A stretch of 64,000 bases of DNA. Origin: Microvirga terrestris (GTDB lineage: Bacteria; Pseudomonadota; Alphaproteobacteria; Rhizobiales; Beijerinckiaceae). Within the stretch, counting starts at the first letter, position 1. Each line of letters opens with the position of its first letter. The notes under the pieces were generated by a model. That model worked only from the letters and a program-made list of their open reading frames with translations, ran no database searches and was not told the origin of the DNA. Made by a program: the position numbers and the translations under genes. Positions 8,813 through 19,032 of the stretch are shown here, in pieces. The stretch is taken from NCBI RefSeq assembly GCF_015694425.1, contig NZ_JADQDN010000002.1:434001-498000 (forward strand). The letters run 5' to 3'.

Positions 8813-10090
8813 TCACACGCCCGTCGGCCGTCCTGCGATCACCGTCAACATCTTCCCGTCGCCGAAGATGCGCTCGGCCGCCTTGCGGATGTCGGCCTGG
8901 GTCACCGCACCGACGAGGGCATTGCGGCGGGCGATATAGTCGATGCCGAGATCCTCGAAGGCGATCTGCGCCAGGGTGTGGGCGATCTTGGTCGAAGTAT
9001 CGAAGCCAAGAGCGTAGGAACCGATGAGATAGTCCTTGGCCTTCTGCAACTCCTCGTCGGAGGGGCCTTCGCTCGTCAGCTTCGCCATCTCATCGGTGAT
9101 GACATCGAGAGCTTCGACGACACGCTCGTTCTTGGTGGCCGTATAGCCCCAGGTCATGGCGGCGGAACGGTAGCTCACTAGCGATGTGCCGACGCTGTAG
9201 GCGAGGCCGCGCTTCTCGCGCACTTCCTGGAACAGGCGAGATGTGAAGGCGCCGCCGCCGAGGATGTGGTTGAGCACATAGGCCGGGATGAAGCCCGGAT
9301 CGCGCCAGGCGATGCCGTTCATGCCGAAGCGGATGACCGATTGCGGCACGTCGAGATCGACCACGATGCGCGAGCCGATCTTCTGCAGCGTCGCCGGCTC
9401 GATGATTCCAAGAGGCTTTGCTTCGGGCAGGGAGCCGAACACTTTGTCGAGCAGCGCTGATAGGTTATCGGAGCTGATAGCGCCCACGACCGCGACCTTG
9501 ACGCGGCCGCGGGCGATGATCGCCCGATGCATCGCCACGAGATCGTCGCGCGTGATCGCCGCAACGCTCTCAGGGGTGCCGGAGGTTGGGCTCCCGTAGG
9601 GGTGGCCTGCAAAACCTTCCTCGAAGAAACAGCGCGTCGCCATGACGCCGGGATCGTTCTGCTGATATTTCAAGCCTGCGATGGTCTGGGCCCGCACGCG
9701 CTCGATGGAATCCTGATCGAAGCGGGGTTCAGCCAGCGCCAGTCGCAGCAGCTCAAAAGCCTCGTCGGCATGCTTGACCAGGGTCTTCAGGGAGCCGCCG
9801 AGCGCGTCGTTGCCGGCATTGAAGGACAACTCGATGGCGCGCGCAGCCAGGCGCTCCTGGAATGCGTCGGAATCGTACTCGCCGGCACCCTCGTCGAGCA
9901 GGCGCGCGAGCATCTGCGCCACGCCCGGCTTGTCCGCCGGGTCATGGGCCGAGCCGCCTTCGAAAATGAACGAGACGGCAATGAGCGGCACCACATCGGA
10001 CTCGACATGCCAGACCTCGACGCCGCCCGGGGAGGTAAGCGCCTTCACTTGCGTCGGAGACGAAGACAGGGTTTCGACAGAAGCTATCAT
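8813..10090 (-). CDS. M16 family peptidase-like subunit, catalytically degenerate
   Basis: A 425-residue protein of the pitrilysin/insulinase family and second gene of a two-gene operon. At the place where M16 enzymes have the zinc motif HxxEH it has QMLAR (residues 59-63), so all three metal or catalytic residues are missing. The second M16 domain is intact, with the RLFQEVREKRGLAYS segment usual for this family. In known two-subunit M16 systems such as bacterial PqqF-like and mitochondrial processing peptidase-like pairs, one subunit is active and the other helps hold substrate; this would be the helper. It starts 28 bases after the active partner. Confidence 0.9.
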   Translation of the reverse strand: MIASVETLSSSPTQVKALTSPGGVEVWHVESDVVPLIAVSFIFEGGSAHDPADKPGVAQMLARLLDEGAGEYDSDAFQERLAARAIELSFNAGNDALGGSLKTLVKHADEAFELLRLALAEPRFDQDSIERVRAQTIAGLKYQQNDPGVMATRCFFEEGFAGHPYGSPTSGTPESVAAITRDDLVAMHRAIIARGRVKVAVVGAISSDNLSALLDKVFGSLPEAKPLGIIEPATLQKIGSRIVVDLDVPQSVIRFGMNGIAWRDPGFIPAYVLNHILGGGAFTSRLFQEVREKRGLAYSVGTSLVSYRSAAMTWGYTATKNERVVEALDVITDEMAKLTSEGPSDEELQKAKDYLIGSYALGFDTSTKIAHTLAQIAFEDLGIDYIARRNALVGAVTQADIRKAAERIFGDGKMLTVIAGRPTGV

Positions 10091-10118
10091 TATGACCTCA
10101 AATTCTGGGGCAGGCAGC

Positions 10119-11450
10119 TTAGGAAGCCGACTTCTGCAGGTAGCCCGTCACGGACCGGCGGGGGACGAGATAGCGCTCGGCCGCGGAGGCGAGGTCGTCC
10201 TTCAGGACGGTCTCGATCTCCACCGGCCAGCGGCGCACCTCCTCGATGGTCTCGCCGATGGCGAGCGCCGAACCGTAGATGCGGGCAAGCGAGGACTGGC
10301 TGTCGGTGGAATAGATCGTCTCGGCCACAAGGCGCGTCTTAGCGCGCTCGATGGAATCCGCATCCAGCGCCTCGGACGGAATAGTCTTCAGCACCTGATC
10401 GACGGCCTCCTCCAGCGCCTGGAGCGACACGCCCTCGGACGGGACCGCATAGACGCAGAAGCGGGTGTCCTCCATGGCGGAGGACATGTACCAGGCGCCC
10501 GCATTCACGGCGATGCCGCGCTCCATGACGAGCTTGCGGTAGAGATAGGAGGTCGGACCGCCGCCGATGACCTCGGCGAGCAGTTCGAGCGAATAGCAGT
10601 CGCGCTGCGATGCGGTGCGGCAGGACGGCACGAGGTAGAGCCGCTGCATGGTCGGCTGCTCGACCTTCGGGTCGGCCACCGTGATGTGGCGGGCCGCCAC
10701 CGGCTCCGGCTCGCGCGGACGCAACCGAACCGGCCGCTTGCCCTGCGGCGAGACGCGGCCATAGGTGGCGTCGGCCAGATGCCGCACTTCGTCCTCGCCC
10801 ACATCGCCGGCAACCACGAGGATGCCGTTCTCGGGTGTGTAGAAGCGACGGTAATAGTCGAGCGCGTGATCGCGGTTGAGCGTTTCGATCTCGTGCATCC
10901 AGCCGATGATCGGAATGCCGTAAGGGTGATGCACGAAGAGCGACGCGGCCATGGCCTCGGACAGCTGCGCCGAGGGATCGGTCTCGACCCGCATGCGGCG
11001 CTCTTCCAGCACCACGTCCCGCTCCGGAGCAATAACGGACTCCTCCAGGAGGAGGTTCGTCATGCGGTCGGCCTCGAACTCCATCATGGTCTTGAGGTTT
11101 TCGCGGGCGACGCGCTGGAAATAGGCCGTGTAGTCGAAGGACGTGAAGGCATTCTCCTGGCCGCCGAGACCGGAGACCACTTTCGAGAACTCGCCGGCCG
11201 GATGCTTTTGCGTGCCCTTGAACATCAGATGCTCGAGGAAATGTGCAATGCCCGACTGGCCGATCGGATCATCCGCCGAACCGTTGCGATACCAGATCAT
11301 ATGCGTGACCACGGGAACGCGATGATCGGGGATGACCACCACATCGAGGCCGTTGTCGAGGGTGAAGGAGGACAGGTTAGGGCCACTGCCTTCCGTCCGC
11401 CCGAAAGAGGCGGCGTCGGCGCGAAGAATGGGCTTAGAGGCAGTGTCCAT
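10119..11450 (-). CDS. M16 family zinc metallopeptidase
   Basis: A 443-residue M16 peptidase with the zinc motif HFLEH at residues 70-74 and the later EAN/EERRMRVE region that supplies the remaining ligand. It also has the C-terminal inactive-type M16 domain. It probably degrades peptides or processes signal sequences in the cytoplasm or periplasm; no signal peptide is evident. It is the first gene of an operon with the degenerate partner at 8813-10090. The pair is common in Hyphomicrobiales. Confidence 0.93.
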   Translation of the reverse strand: MDTASKPILRADAASFGRTEGSGPNLSSFTLDNGLDVVVIPDHRVPVVTHMIWYRNGSADDPIGQSGIAHFLEHLMFKGTQKHPAGEFSKVVSGLGGQENAFTSFDYTAYFQRVARENLKTMMEFEADRMTNLLLEESVIAPERDVVLEERRMRVETDPSAQLSEAMAASLFVHHPYGIPIIGWMHEIETLNRDHALDYYRRFYTPENGILVVAGDVGEDEVRHLADATYGRVSPQGKRPVRLRPREPEPVAARHITVADPKVEQPTMQRLYLVPSCRTASQRDCYSLELLAEVIGGGPTSYLYRKLVMERGIAVNAGAWYMSSAMEDTRFCVYAVPSEGVSLQALEEAVDQVLKTIPSEALDADSIERAKTRLVAETIYSTDSQSSLARIYGSALAIGETIEEVRRWPVEIETVLKDDLASAAERYLVPRRSVTGYLQKSAS

Positions 11451-11609
11451 GACGTTTCAACCTTGGCGACATCAAATCGTTTCGCAGGATCAGACCTACG
11501 GGAATAGTCAAATTAGGGGGGTACGCAAGCGAGGCCGCGAAACTTTCCGGTGGGGAGACGGTTCGCGCTGGGAGCGGAACCAGACTTGGCCTTTCAGGAC
11601 CCCATAACG

Positions 11610-11646
11610 TTTTCAGGCGAAGCGGGGGAACCCGTTCGCCTGAAAA
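11610..11646. terminator. Strong inverted repeat, possible terminator
   Basis: TTTTCAGGCGAA (11610-11621) and TTCGCCTGAAAA (11635-11646) are perfect complements around a short loop with an extra CGGG/CCCG stem. It lies 20 bases after the stop of the minus-strand gene ending at 11666. There is no long T run after the stem in either direction, so termination is likely but not certain. Confidence 0.55.
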
Positions 11647-11665
11647 TAAAGAGAAGAGAGGATGG

Positions 11666-12310
11666 CTATCGCTTACGCTCTTGCTGCTGGCGGATGAAGG
11701 CTTGAGGGCCTTCGGGGTCGCCGTTGACCACCGGATCGGCGGAGGCCTTGAGCCTGCCGCCGCCCTGGGCCTTGAGGAGCGCTGCAGGAGGATCGCTGAG
11801 AAAGCGGCGCTCCAGCCCGTCACCCTGAAGTTTCACGTTATCGTCCGATTTCGAGTAGGAGCGCAGCTCGTCCGGGGTCAGACGGCTCATGTCGGCCTGC
11901 GCACCCGTGCGGGCGGGAGCCGCCGTAGCGATGTTGTTGGGATTGCGGCCTGCGCGCATCTCTTCGATGGAGAGACGGCGGCCCTCATTGAGCTTGTAGG
12001 CCTCGGAGCTGGTCCAAGGGGTACGGGCATCCGCGGCCGCCTTGCGGCGGGCTGCCACATCGGGGTCCTTGGGCCAGTTGCCGTTGCGCGCTTCGGCACC
12101 GCCGCCCTGCGCGGGAGCGGGCAGATCCATGCTCGGCGGGAGCACGAGAGGAGCACGCTCGTTGTAAACGATGGGGTCCTTCTCCTTGGGAATGATGCCG
12201 ATGCTGCCGAGCAGGCTCTTGACGGCCTCGCCCTCCTGCGCCGAAGCGCCGGTAGCGGCGACCAGAAGCGCCAAAGCCCCCGCGCACCCTACGATTCTCA
12301 TTCCCTTCAT
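11666..12310 (-). CDS. Exported hypothetical protein
   Basis: About 214 residues. The N-terminus (MKGMRIVGCAGALALLVA...ASA) is a good Sec signal peptide with an Ala-x-Ala cleavage site near residue 24. The mature part is polar, rich in Pro, Ala, Arg and Asn, with no recognised domain, and ends in a charged QQQERKR tail. An ATG four codons upstream (12322) is also possible. It lies between lspA (upstream, same strand) and the M16 operon (downstream, same strand). I do not recognise a function; it resembles small conserved periplasmic proteins of Hyphomicrobiales. Confidence 0.75.
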   Translation of the reverse strand: MKGMRIVGCAGALALLVAATGASAQEGEAVKSLLGSIGIIPKEKDPIVYNERAPLVLPPSMDLPAPAQGGGAEARNGNWPKDPDVAARRKAAADARTPWTSSEAYKLNEGRRLSIEEMRAGRNPNNIATAAPARTGAQADMSRLTPDELRSYSKSDDNVKLQGDGLERRFLSDPPAALLKAQGGGRLKASADPVVNGDPEGPQAFIRQQQERKR

Positions 12311-12395
12311 GGCACCCACCATTGGTTTCTCATTGTGGCCGGAAGGCCTGATCGCTCATTCTGGCGAACATATGGCAGCCGGGCGCTGCAGAATA

Positions 12396-13019
12396 TCATT
12401 TCTTTGCCCGACGCCCTTCCAGCACGAAGGAGTCATAGAGCAAACCGACCACCCCCGCAACGATGGCGGCATCGGCCACGTTGAACACGTACCAGGACCA
12501 CGACCCAATGTGGAACTGGATGAAATCGAACACGGCCCCGTAGGCCAGCCGATCAATGACATTGCCGATGGCTCCGCCGACGATCAGGCCGAGGGACGTT
12601 GCCAGGAGCTTGGCCTGGGTGCGACGGATCCAGACGGACAGGCCGATGGCAGCCAGGATCGAGACCACGATCAGGGCCCAGCGGCCGAGCTCGGAGTTCT
12701 GCTGGAACAGCCCATAGGAAATGCCCCTGTTCCAGACCACGATCAGGTTGATGAACGGGGCGAACTCCACAGGCTCCTTCACCGGCAGGTCGAAGACGAA
12801 CAGAGTGTAGAGCTTGGTCGCCTGGTCGAGGACAAGCGTGATCACGGCCGCGGAGAAGCCGAGGATCGCGGCGGTGGAGAGACCTTTGCGAGCCGTGCTT
12901 CTCTTGCCGGAACTTCTCGGGCTGCGCGGACGCGCCGCAGCACCGGGGCGCTGCGGGCCGGCCTGAGAGGTCGCCGCTGCTTCCGGGAGCGGCGCGCTGG
13001 TCTCGTTCGCCTTGCTCAT
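12396..13019 (-). CDS. lspA: Lipoprotein signal peptidase (signal peptidase II)
   Basis: Cleaves the signal peptide of diacylglyceryl-modified prolipoproteins in the inner membrane. Four hydrophobic helices are present, with the two catalytic aspartates in GNVIDR and FNVADA. The start is taken as the ATG at 13019, which overlaps the ileS stop as ATGA; this gives 207 residues. About 45 residues before the first helix form a Ser/Ala/Pro/Arg-rich cytoplasmic extension not present in the 164-residue E. coli enzyme. ileS-lspA coupling is a widespread arrangement. Confidence 0.94.
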   Translation of the reverse strand: MSKANETSAPLPEAAATSQAGPQRPGAAARPRSPRSSGKRSTARKGLSTAAILGFSAAVITLVLDQATKLYTLFVFDLPVKEPVEFAPFINLIVVWNRGISYGLFQQNSELGRWALIVVSILAAIGLSVWIRRTQAKLLATSLGLIVGGAIGNVIDRLAYGAVFDFIQFHIGSWSWYVFNVADAAIVAGVVGLLYDSFVLEGRRAKK

Positions 13020-15964
13020 TCCGCCGCTGCCTTGAGCTGGTCCCATTCCCTGAGGGCCGCCGCGTCACGGGGCGTCACGTCCGGATAATCCGGATCGGTG
13101 CCAACGTCCGGCGTAACCTTCCAGGAGCGGGCGCATTTGCGGCCTTCAGCAAGGGCAGGTACGATGGCCACGCCCTTCACGTCCTCGAGGCGGAACGCCT
13201 CGGCAGGCCCTTCTCCCTGCGCCACCTGGATGTTGGACGTGATGCAGATCTCGGCGAGGTCGAGGCCCTGCACGGCCTTGAGCAGGCTCTCGTCCGCAAT
13301 GTGCACGACGGGAGCAGCCTCGAGGCTCGCGCCGATACGCTTCTGCGCACGCTCGATCTCCAGCGCACCTGTGACGACGCGGCGGACGCGGCGCACCTTC
13401 GACCAGCGTTCGGCGAGCGCGTCGTCGCGCCATTCCGCCGGCACGTCGGGGAAGGTCTCGAGATGCACCGACTCCGCCTCCGGATAACGCTCAAGCCAAG
13501 CCTCTTCCGCCGTGAAGGCGAGGATCGGGGCGATCCAGGTGGCCACGCAGCGGAAGGTCTGATCGATGACGGTGAGTGCGCTCTTGCGCACCTGGCTCGA
13601 GATCGGGTCGCAATAGAGCGCGTCCTTGCGGATGTCGAAATAGAACGCCGACAGGTCCGTGGTCATGAACGAGGTCAACAGGGCGACGACACGCTTGTAG
13701 TCGTAATTGCTGTAAGCCTCGCGCACCTCGCCGCCGAGCTCCACCAGGCGATGAAGCACGAAGCGCTCCAGTTCCGGCATGTCCTTGAAGGCGACCTTGT
13801 CGGCCTCGCGGAAATGCGCCAGCGAGCCCAGCATCCAGCGGATCGTGTTGCGCAGCTTGCGGTAAGTCTCGGCCGTCGTCTTGATGATCTCCGGGCCGAT
13901 CCGCTGATCGTCCCAGTAATCCACCGATGCGGTCCAGAGGCGCAGGATGTCGGCGCCGTAATCCTTGATGATGGTCTGGGGCGCGACCGTGTTGCCGAGC
14001 GATTTCGACATCTTGCGGCCCTGCTCGTCGAGCGTGAAGCCGTGGGTCACGACGATATCGTAAGGCGCGCGGCCGCGCGTGCCGCAGCTCTCGAGCAGCG
14101 AAGAGTGGAACCAGCCGCGATGCTGGTCCGAGCCTTCGAGATACATGACCTGATCGGGCCCGCCATCGACCTTGCGCGTCACCTTCAGGTCCTCGCGCTT
14201 CTCCAGCGCGAAGGCATGGGTGCAACCGGAGTCGAACCACACATCGAGGATGTCGTTGATCTTGTCGAACTCGCCGAGATCGTAGCCGAAGGGCTTGAGG
14301 AAACGCGACCCGTCATCCGCATACCATGCATCGGCGCCTTCCTTCTCGAAGGCTTCGGCGATGGCGTTGTTCACGCGGTCATCTTTGAGGATCTCGTTGC
14401 TGCCCTTCTTCACGAAGACCGCAATCGGCACGCCCCAGGCGCGCTGACGGGACACTACCCAGTCGGGACGGTTGGCGATCATGCCGTTGATGCGGTTCTC
14501 GCCGGATTCCGGCACCCACTCGACGGTCTCGATGCCATGGAGCGCGCGCTGACGGAGCGTATCGCCCTTATCGTCAAGCGGCTTGTCCATCGAGATGAAC
14601 CATTGCGGCGTGTTACGGAAGATCAGCGGCCCCTTCGAGCGCCAGGAATGGGGATATTGATGCTTCAGGCGCCCACGCGCGATGAGCGCGCCGACCTCGA
14701 CGAGCTTCTTGATGACAGCTTCATTCGCACCCGCATCTTTGCCCTTGTCGTCGTAGATGCGCTCGCCCGCGAAGAACGGCACGTCGGGAAAGTAGGACGA
14801 ATCCGGCGACACCGTATGCGGCACCTCCTTCGTGCCGCAGGCCGCGAACACGTCGCGATGCTTTACATAGGTGTTGTAGTCGTCCGCGCCGTGGCCGGGA
14901 GCCGTGTGCACGAAGCCCGTGCCGGCATCATCGGTGACGTAATCGGCCGGCAGCACAGGCACGCCGAAATCCCAGTAGCCGTTCGCGCCATTGAGTCCGC
15001 GGAACGGATGCGCGCAGCGCTCGAGCATCACCGGCAGCACGTCCTTGACGCGCTCGTAGGCAGCGACGCGCGCCGCAGCGAAGACGTCGGCCGCGAGCTT
15101 GTCGGCAATCACGAGACGGTCGCCCACCTTTGCCCAGTTGTCGTCGGCGGCTTCCGTGACCCTGTAGAGGCCGTAAGCGATGTTCTCGCCATAGGCGATG
15201 GCGCGGTTGGCCGGGATCGTCCAGGGAGTCGTCGTCCAGATCACCACGGACGCGCCGTCGAGGTCACCATCGAGCGTATTGGTGATCTTGAACTTCACCC
15301 AGATCGTCGTGGAGGTCTTCTCATGATACTCGACCTCGGCTTCGGCGAGCGCGGTCTTCTCGACGGAAGACCACATGACCGGCTTCGAGCCGCGATAGAG
15401 CTGGTCGCTGACGGCGAACTTGATGATCTCGCGGGCGATCTGCGCTTCCGCATCGAAGCTCATGGTCTGGTACGGGTTCGTCCAGTCGCCCTCGACGCCG
15501 AGGCGCTTGAACTCCTCGCGCTGCACGTCGATCCACTTTTCGGCGAAAGCGCGGCACTCGCGGCGGAACTCGACGATGTCCACATCGTCCTTGTTCTTGC
15601 CCTTGGCGCGATACTCCTCCTCGATCTTCCACTCGATCGGCAGGCCGTGGCAGTCCCAGCCGGGCACGTAGTTGGAATCGAAGCCGAGCATGCCCTGCGA
15701 GCGGACCACGAGATCCTTCAGGATCTTGTTGAGGGCGTGGCCGATATGGATGTTGCCGTTGGCATAGGGAGGGCCGTCATGGAGCACGAAGCGCGGGCGG
15801 CCCTTCTGGACCTCGCGCAGGCGCTCGTAGAGCCTCTTCTCGTTCCAGCGCTGCAGGAGCAAGGGCTCCCGCTGCGGCAGACCGGCCCGCATGGGGAACT
15901 CGGTCTGGGGCAGGAACAGGGTTTCGGAATAGTCGCGGGTGGAGCGATCAAGCTTGTCGGTCAT
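13016..15964 (-). CDS. ileS: Isoleucyl-tRNA synthetase
   Basis: Charges tRNA-Ile and edits mischarged valine. The 982-residue protein has the class I motifs HIGH (in [10 protein letters not shown]) and KMSKS (in [10 protein letters not shown]), and a full CP1 editing domain with [11 protein letters not shown]. The ATG at 15964 (MTDKLDRS) is preferred over a TTG three codons upstream. The C-terminal region that in E. coli holds a four-cysteine zinc site reads KCARSWK, keeping only one of the expected cysteines, so the zinc cluster appears lost. Its stop overlaps the lspA start. Confidence 0.96.
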   Translation of the reverse strand: MTDKLDRSTRDYSETLFLPQTEFPMRAGLPQREPLLLQRWNEKRLYERLREVQKGRPRFVLHDGPPYANGNIHIGHALNKILKDLVVRSQGMLGFDSNYVPGWDCHGLPIEWKIEEEYRAKGKNKDDVDIVEFRRECRAFAEKWIDVQREEFKRLGVEGDWTNPYQTMSFDAEAQIAREIIKFAVSDQLYRGSKPVMWSSVEKTALAEAEVEYHEKTSTTIWVKFKITNTLDGDLDGASVVIWTTTPWTIPANRAIAYGENIAYGLYRVTEAADDNWAKVGDRLVIADKLAADVFAAARVAAYERVKDVLPVMLERCAHPFRGLNGANGYWDFGVPVLPADYVTDDAGTGFVHTAPGHGADDYNTYVKHRDVFAACGTKEVPHTVSPDSSYFPDVPFFAGERIYDDKGKDAGANEAVIKKLVEVGALIARGRLKHQYPHSWRSKGPLIFRNTPQWFISMDKPLDDKGDTLRQRALHGIETVEWVPESGENRINGMIANRPDWVVSRQRAWGVPIAVFVKKGSNEILKDDRVNNAIAEAFEKEGADAWYADDGSRFLKPFGYDLGEFDKINDILDVWFDSGCTHAFALEKREDLKVTRKVDGGPDQVMYLEGSDQHRGWFHSSLLESCGTRGRAPYDIVVTHGFTLDEQGRKMSKSLGNTVAPQTIIKDYGADILRLWTASVDYWDDQRIGPEIIKTTAETYRKLRNTIRWMLGSLAHFREADKVAFKDMPELERFVLHRLVELGGEVREAYSNYDYKRVVALLTSFMTTDLSAFYFDIRKDALYCDPISSQVRKSALTVIDQTFRCVATWIAPILAFTAEEAWLERYPEAESVHLETFPDVPAEWRDDALAERWSKVRRVRRVVTGALEIERAQKRIGASLEAAPVVHIADESLLKAVQGLDLAEICITSNIQVAQGEGPAEAFRLEDVKGVAIVPALAEGRKCARSWKVTPDVGTDPDYPDVTPRDAAALREWDQLKAAAE

Positions 15965-16256
15965 GACGGTCAATCAGGTCTCGTGTGGCCCGGTTAGAAG
16001 GCGGGCGCATCAGGCTTCTCTTGAAGGGCGAACGGCTAGGATCCCGGACCTTCGCAGGTCATGCGAAAGCCGGGCCGATAATTCGCGCCGCGCCTATCCG
16101 GGCCGCCGGCAGGGCCTGAGAAACCATGGGCATGGGGAGCCTTTTAGCAGCGCCGGGGCGGATAATAAAGCGTGGTGATTCCGGGAGCGGGTCCCTATTT
16201 ATGAGCGGAAACCAGCCTTACACTATCCAACAGACGACGGCAGGAAGGATTAAACC

Positions 16257-16760
16257 ATGGCAGACTCGACCACCACGGCCGAACGGCGCTCCCGTGCAGG
16301 CTTCGACCTCTCCCCGCCGAATCCCGAGCAGTTCCGCGCGCTGGTGAAGAACCTCGACGACGAGGAGCGCCGCGTCATCCTGGAGCACGGCACCGAGCGC
16401 CCCTTCTGCGGCATCTTCAACGAGGCCAAGGAGAAGGGCACCTATTGCTGCCGTCTTTGCGGGCTTCCCCTCTTCCATGCCGGCACCAAGTTCGAATCCG
16501 GCACCGGCTGGCCGAGCTTCTTCGATCCCATCGACCGTGACCACATCGCCTTCATCCGCGACAACAGCTACGGCATGGTCCGCACCGAGATCCGCTGCGC
16601 CCGCTGCGAAGGCCATCTCGGCCATGTGTTCAACGATGGCCCGCCTCCCACCGGCGAGCGCTACTGCATGAACTCGGTTTCCATGCGCTTCGTCGCCGAA
16701 GGCGATCCGCTGCCGGACGAGCTGGGACGCGGCGCGCCGGAAGGCGAGGTCACGGGCTAA
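16257..16760 (+). CDS. msrB: Peptide-methionine (R)-S-oxide reductase
   Basis: Repairs methionine-R-sulfoxide in proteins. It has 167 residues with the zinc-site pairs CRLC and CARC, the substrate region SGTGWPSF, and the catalytic cysteine in RYCMNSVSM. No signal peptide, so cytoplasmic. AGGAAGGA lies just ahead of the ATG. The DUF3095 gene starts 9 bases after its stop, so the two are probably co-transcribed. It is divergent from ileS. Confidence 0.95.
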   Translation: MADSTTTAERRSRAGFDLSPPNPEQFRALVKNLDDEERRVILEHGTERPFCGIFNEAKEKGTYCCRLCGLPLFHAGTKFESGTGWPSFFDPIDRDHIAFIRDNSYGMVRTEIRCARCEGHLGHVFNDGPPPTGERYCMNSVSMRFVAEGDPLPDELGRGAPEGEVTG

Positions 16761-16769
16761 GGCGCCGCC

Positions 16770-17939
16770 ATGGAGCCGAGCCGTCAGGACAGGGACATCA
16801 GGGCGGGCGCCGATTTCTACGCCCGCCTGCCGGTTTTCGATCACTTCTCCGATCTGACGGACCCTAAGCGCTACATGCCTGTTCCGGACGATTGGGTGCT
16901 CGGCCTCAGCGACATCGTCCGCTCCACCTCGGCGATCGAGGCGGGACGCTACAAGGAAGTCAACACGGCCGCCGCCGCCGTCATAGCGGCTTTGGCCAAC
17001 AAGCTCGGCACCAGCGAATTCCCCTTCACCTTCGGTGGCGATGGCGCGAGCTTCGCCCTGCCCGCCTCGCAATCCGATCTCGCGCGGGATGCGCTGAGCG
17101 CTGTCGCAGCCTGGGTGCGGGATGCCTTCGGCTTCGAACTGCGCATCGCCCTCGTGCCGGTCTCGGAGATCAGGGCTGACGGCCACGATGTCCGCATCGC
17201 CCGGTTTTCCGCCTCGCCGGACGTGTCCTACGCCATGTTCGCGGGAGGCGGCCTGGCTTATGCCGAGCGGCAGATGAAGAACGGCGCCTTCGGCCTTCCT
17301 CCGGCGCCATCGGGCACCCTGCCCGACCTGACGGGCCTGAGCTGCCGGTTCGACGAGATCACGCCGGAGCGCGGCGTCATCCTTTCCCTGATCGTCCTTC
17401 CTACCCCAAAAGCAGACCCGGAGGCTTTCAACGCCCTCATCAACAAGGTGCTCGCCTTGGCGGACGGTCAGGAAGCCGGCCGCCCGCTCTCGGACAAGGG
17501 ACCTCCGCTCGCATCGCCATTCCAAGGGTTCGGGATCGAGTCCAAGACGGTCAGGACCGGCGGGCTTCACCTGTGGCCCCTGGTGCGGCTCGCCGCCGGG
17601 CGTCTCGCATCCTTCATGATTTTTCGAACGGGCCGCTCTCTCGGCGGCTTCGATCCTACCCGATACCGTCACCAACTGGTCGAGAACACGGATTTCCGGA
17701 AGTTCGACGATGGCCTGCGGATGACGCTCGACTGCACGCCAGGACTGGCCGACCGGCTTGAGTCTCTTCTGCACGAAGCAGAGCGGCAGGGCGTTGCCCG
17801 CCACGGCCTGCACCGGCAGGAGGCGGCTCTTATGACCTGTTTCGTTCCCTCGCCCACCCGAGCCGACCACATCCATTTCGTAGACGGCGCCATGGGCGGC
17901 TATGCCATGGCCGCGCAGGCGATGAAGCCGGTGCTGTGA
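16770..17939 (+). CDS. DUF3095 family protein, nucleotide-cyclase-like
   Basis: A 389-residue protein matching the DUF3095 family. The N-terminal half has LSDIVRST (D48) followed about 40 residues later by FTFGGDGASFA (G89-D91). This order and spacing mirrors the two metal-binding aspartate motifs of class III nucleotidyl cyclases. A MFAGGGLAYAERQMK segment follows at about residue 158. No transmembrane segment. Family membership is confident; a cyclase activity is inference and not shown. It is likely co-transcribed with msrB. Confidence 0.8.
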   Translation: MEPSRQDRDIRAGADFYARLPVFDHFSDLTDPKRYMPVPDDWVLGLSDIVRSTSAIEAGRYKEVNTAAAAVIAALANKLGTSEFPFTFGGDGASFALPASQSDLARDALSAVAAWVRDAFGFELRIALVPVSEIRADGHDVRIARFSASPDVSYAMFAGGGLAYAERQMKNGAFGLPPAPSGTLPDLTGLSCRFDEITPERGVILSLIVLPTPKADPEAFNALINKVLALADGQEAGRPLSDKGPPLASPFQGFGIESKTVRTGGLHLWPLVRLAAGRLASFMIFRTGRSLGGFDPTRYRHQLVENTDFRKFDDGLRMTLDCTPGLADRLESLLHEAERQGVARHGLHRQEAALMTCFVPSPTRADHIHFVDGAMGGYAMAAQAMKPVL

Positions 17940-17942
17940 AGG

Positions 17943-17979
17943 GTGTCATCCCGACGGCGCAGCCGATCCGGGATGACAC
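17943..17979. terminator. Palindrome between convergent genes
   Basis: GTGTCATCCCG and CGGGATGACAC are perfect 11-base complements around a 15-base loop. It fills the gap between the DUF3095 stop and the ribF stop, which converge, so it may end both transcripts. It belongs to the REP-like family found repeatedly in this window. Confidence 0.6.
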
Positions 17980-17988
17980 CAGACGAGA

Positions 17989-18933
17989 TTACGCGATCAT
18001 CGAAACTGTCTTGTCCTCGGCCACCATCCGCTTCGCCTCGACCGAGTCCCGGTCCATCTGGGCGATCAACGCCTCGATGCCGTCGAACCGCTCCTCGCCG
18101 CGGATCCAGCCGATGAACTCAACATCCATGACCTGTCCATAAAGATCGCCGGCGAAATCGAAGAGATGGACCTCGAGGAGCGGTGCTCCGTTGTCGAAGG
18201 TCGGGCGGCGGCCGAAGCTGGCGACGCCATTGACCGGCTTGCCGCCGATCGAGGCCCGCACTGCATAGATGCCGTGGCGCAGGCGGCAATCGTCGGGCAG
18301 ACGCATATTGGCCGTCGGATAACCGAGGACGCGTCCGCGCTTGTCGCCATGGCGCACCTCGGCGCGGACGAACCAGCGGTAGCCGAGAAGCCCGTTGGCC
18401 GTGACGATGTCGCCTGCCTCGAGAGCAGCCCGGATAGCGCTGGAGGAGACCGGCTCCGTGCCCTCGACGACGGCTGGCGCCACTAGGCAGTCGAGCCCCC
18501 GCTCCCGGCACAGCTCCATCATGCGCTCCGGGTTCCCCTCGCGCCCGCGGCCGAAATGGAAGTCGTGGCCAATCACGACGCCTGCCAGCTGCAATTCGTG
18601 AACCAGCAGATCCACGAAGCCCGCTGCCGTGAGCGCGGCGAGCGATCCGTCGAAGCGCCTCTGGAACACACCCGCAAGGCCGAGGCGCGCGAGGATCGCC
18701 AGCTTGACGGGCTCGGGCGTCAAACGGAAGAGCGGTTTTTCGGGCTGGAAGAAGCTGCGCGGATGCGGCTCGAAGGTCACGACGGCGGCGGGCCGTCCGG
18801 AGTTCAGAGCCATTTCGAGAAGGTGCCGGTGCCCGCGATGCACCCCGTCGAAATTGCCGATAGCCGCCAGGGCTCCCTTGAGGCTCTCGGGCACAGGCTC
18901 GCCATCGCGGCAGATCGCGAAGGAAGTAGGCAT
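17989..18933 (-). CDS. ribF: Bifunctional riboflavin kinase / FAD synthetase
   Basis: Makes FMN from riboflavin and then FAD. The 314-residue protein has an N-terminal nucleotidyltransferase with GNFDGVHRGHRHLL and the second motif in GHDFHFGRGREGN, ending with SSSAIRAAL. A C-terminal riboflavin kinase domain follows (GRVLGYPTANM). I chose the ATG at 18933 (MPTSFAIC), which gives the usual length; an upstream in-frame ATG would add 27 residues unlike the family. Confidence 0.94.
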   Translation of the reverse strand: MPTSFAICRDGEPVPESLKGALAAIGNFDGVHRGHRHLLEMALNSGRPAAVVTFEPHPRSFFQPEKPLFRLTPEPVKLAILARLGLAGVFQRRFDGSLAALTAAGFVDLLVHELQLAGVVIGHDFHFGRGREGNPERMMELCRERGLDCLVAPAVVEGTEPVSSSAIRAALEAGDIVTANGLLGYRWFVRAEVRHGDKRGRVLGYPTANMRLPDDCRLRHGIYAVRASIGGKPVNGVASFGRRPTFDNGAPLLEVHLFDFAGDLYGQVMDVEFIGWIRGEERFDGIEALIAQMDRDSVEAKRMVAEDKTVSMIA

Positions 18934-19032
18934 CAGGGGAGAACCTCGGAACTCATCTGGGACTGGTCGGTGCCGCGCGACCCTGTCGAAATCCGGTTCT
19001 TGGGTCAAGGGCACCCCTGCCCGAAGTTCGTT

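Noticed and set aside
9774-11507. Long plus-strand open frame opposite the M16 operon
   Set aside because: It spans two well-supported minus-strand genes and their intergenic gap, with no ribosome-binding site or family likeness.
13301-15997. Long open frame (about 900 codons) on the plus strand opposite ileS
   Set aside because: It is the antisense shadow of ileS in a GC-rich genome; its protein has no recognisable family features and is rich in Arg, Ala and His as expected of such shadows.
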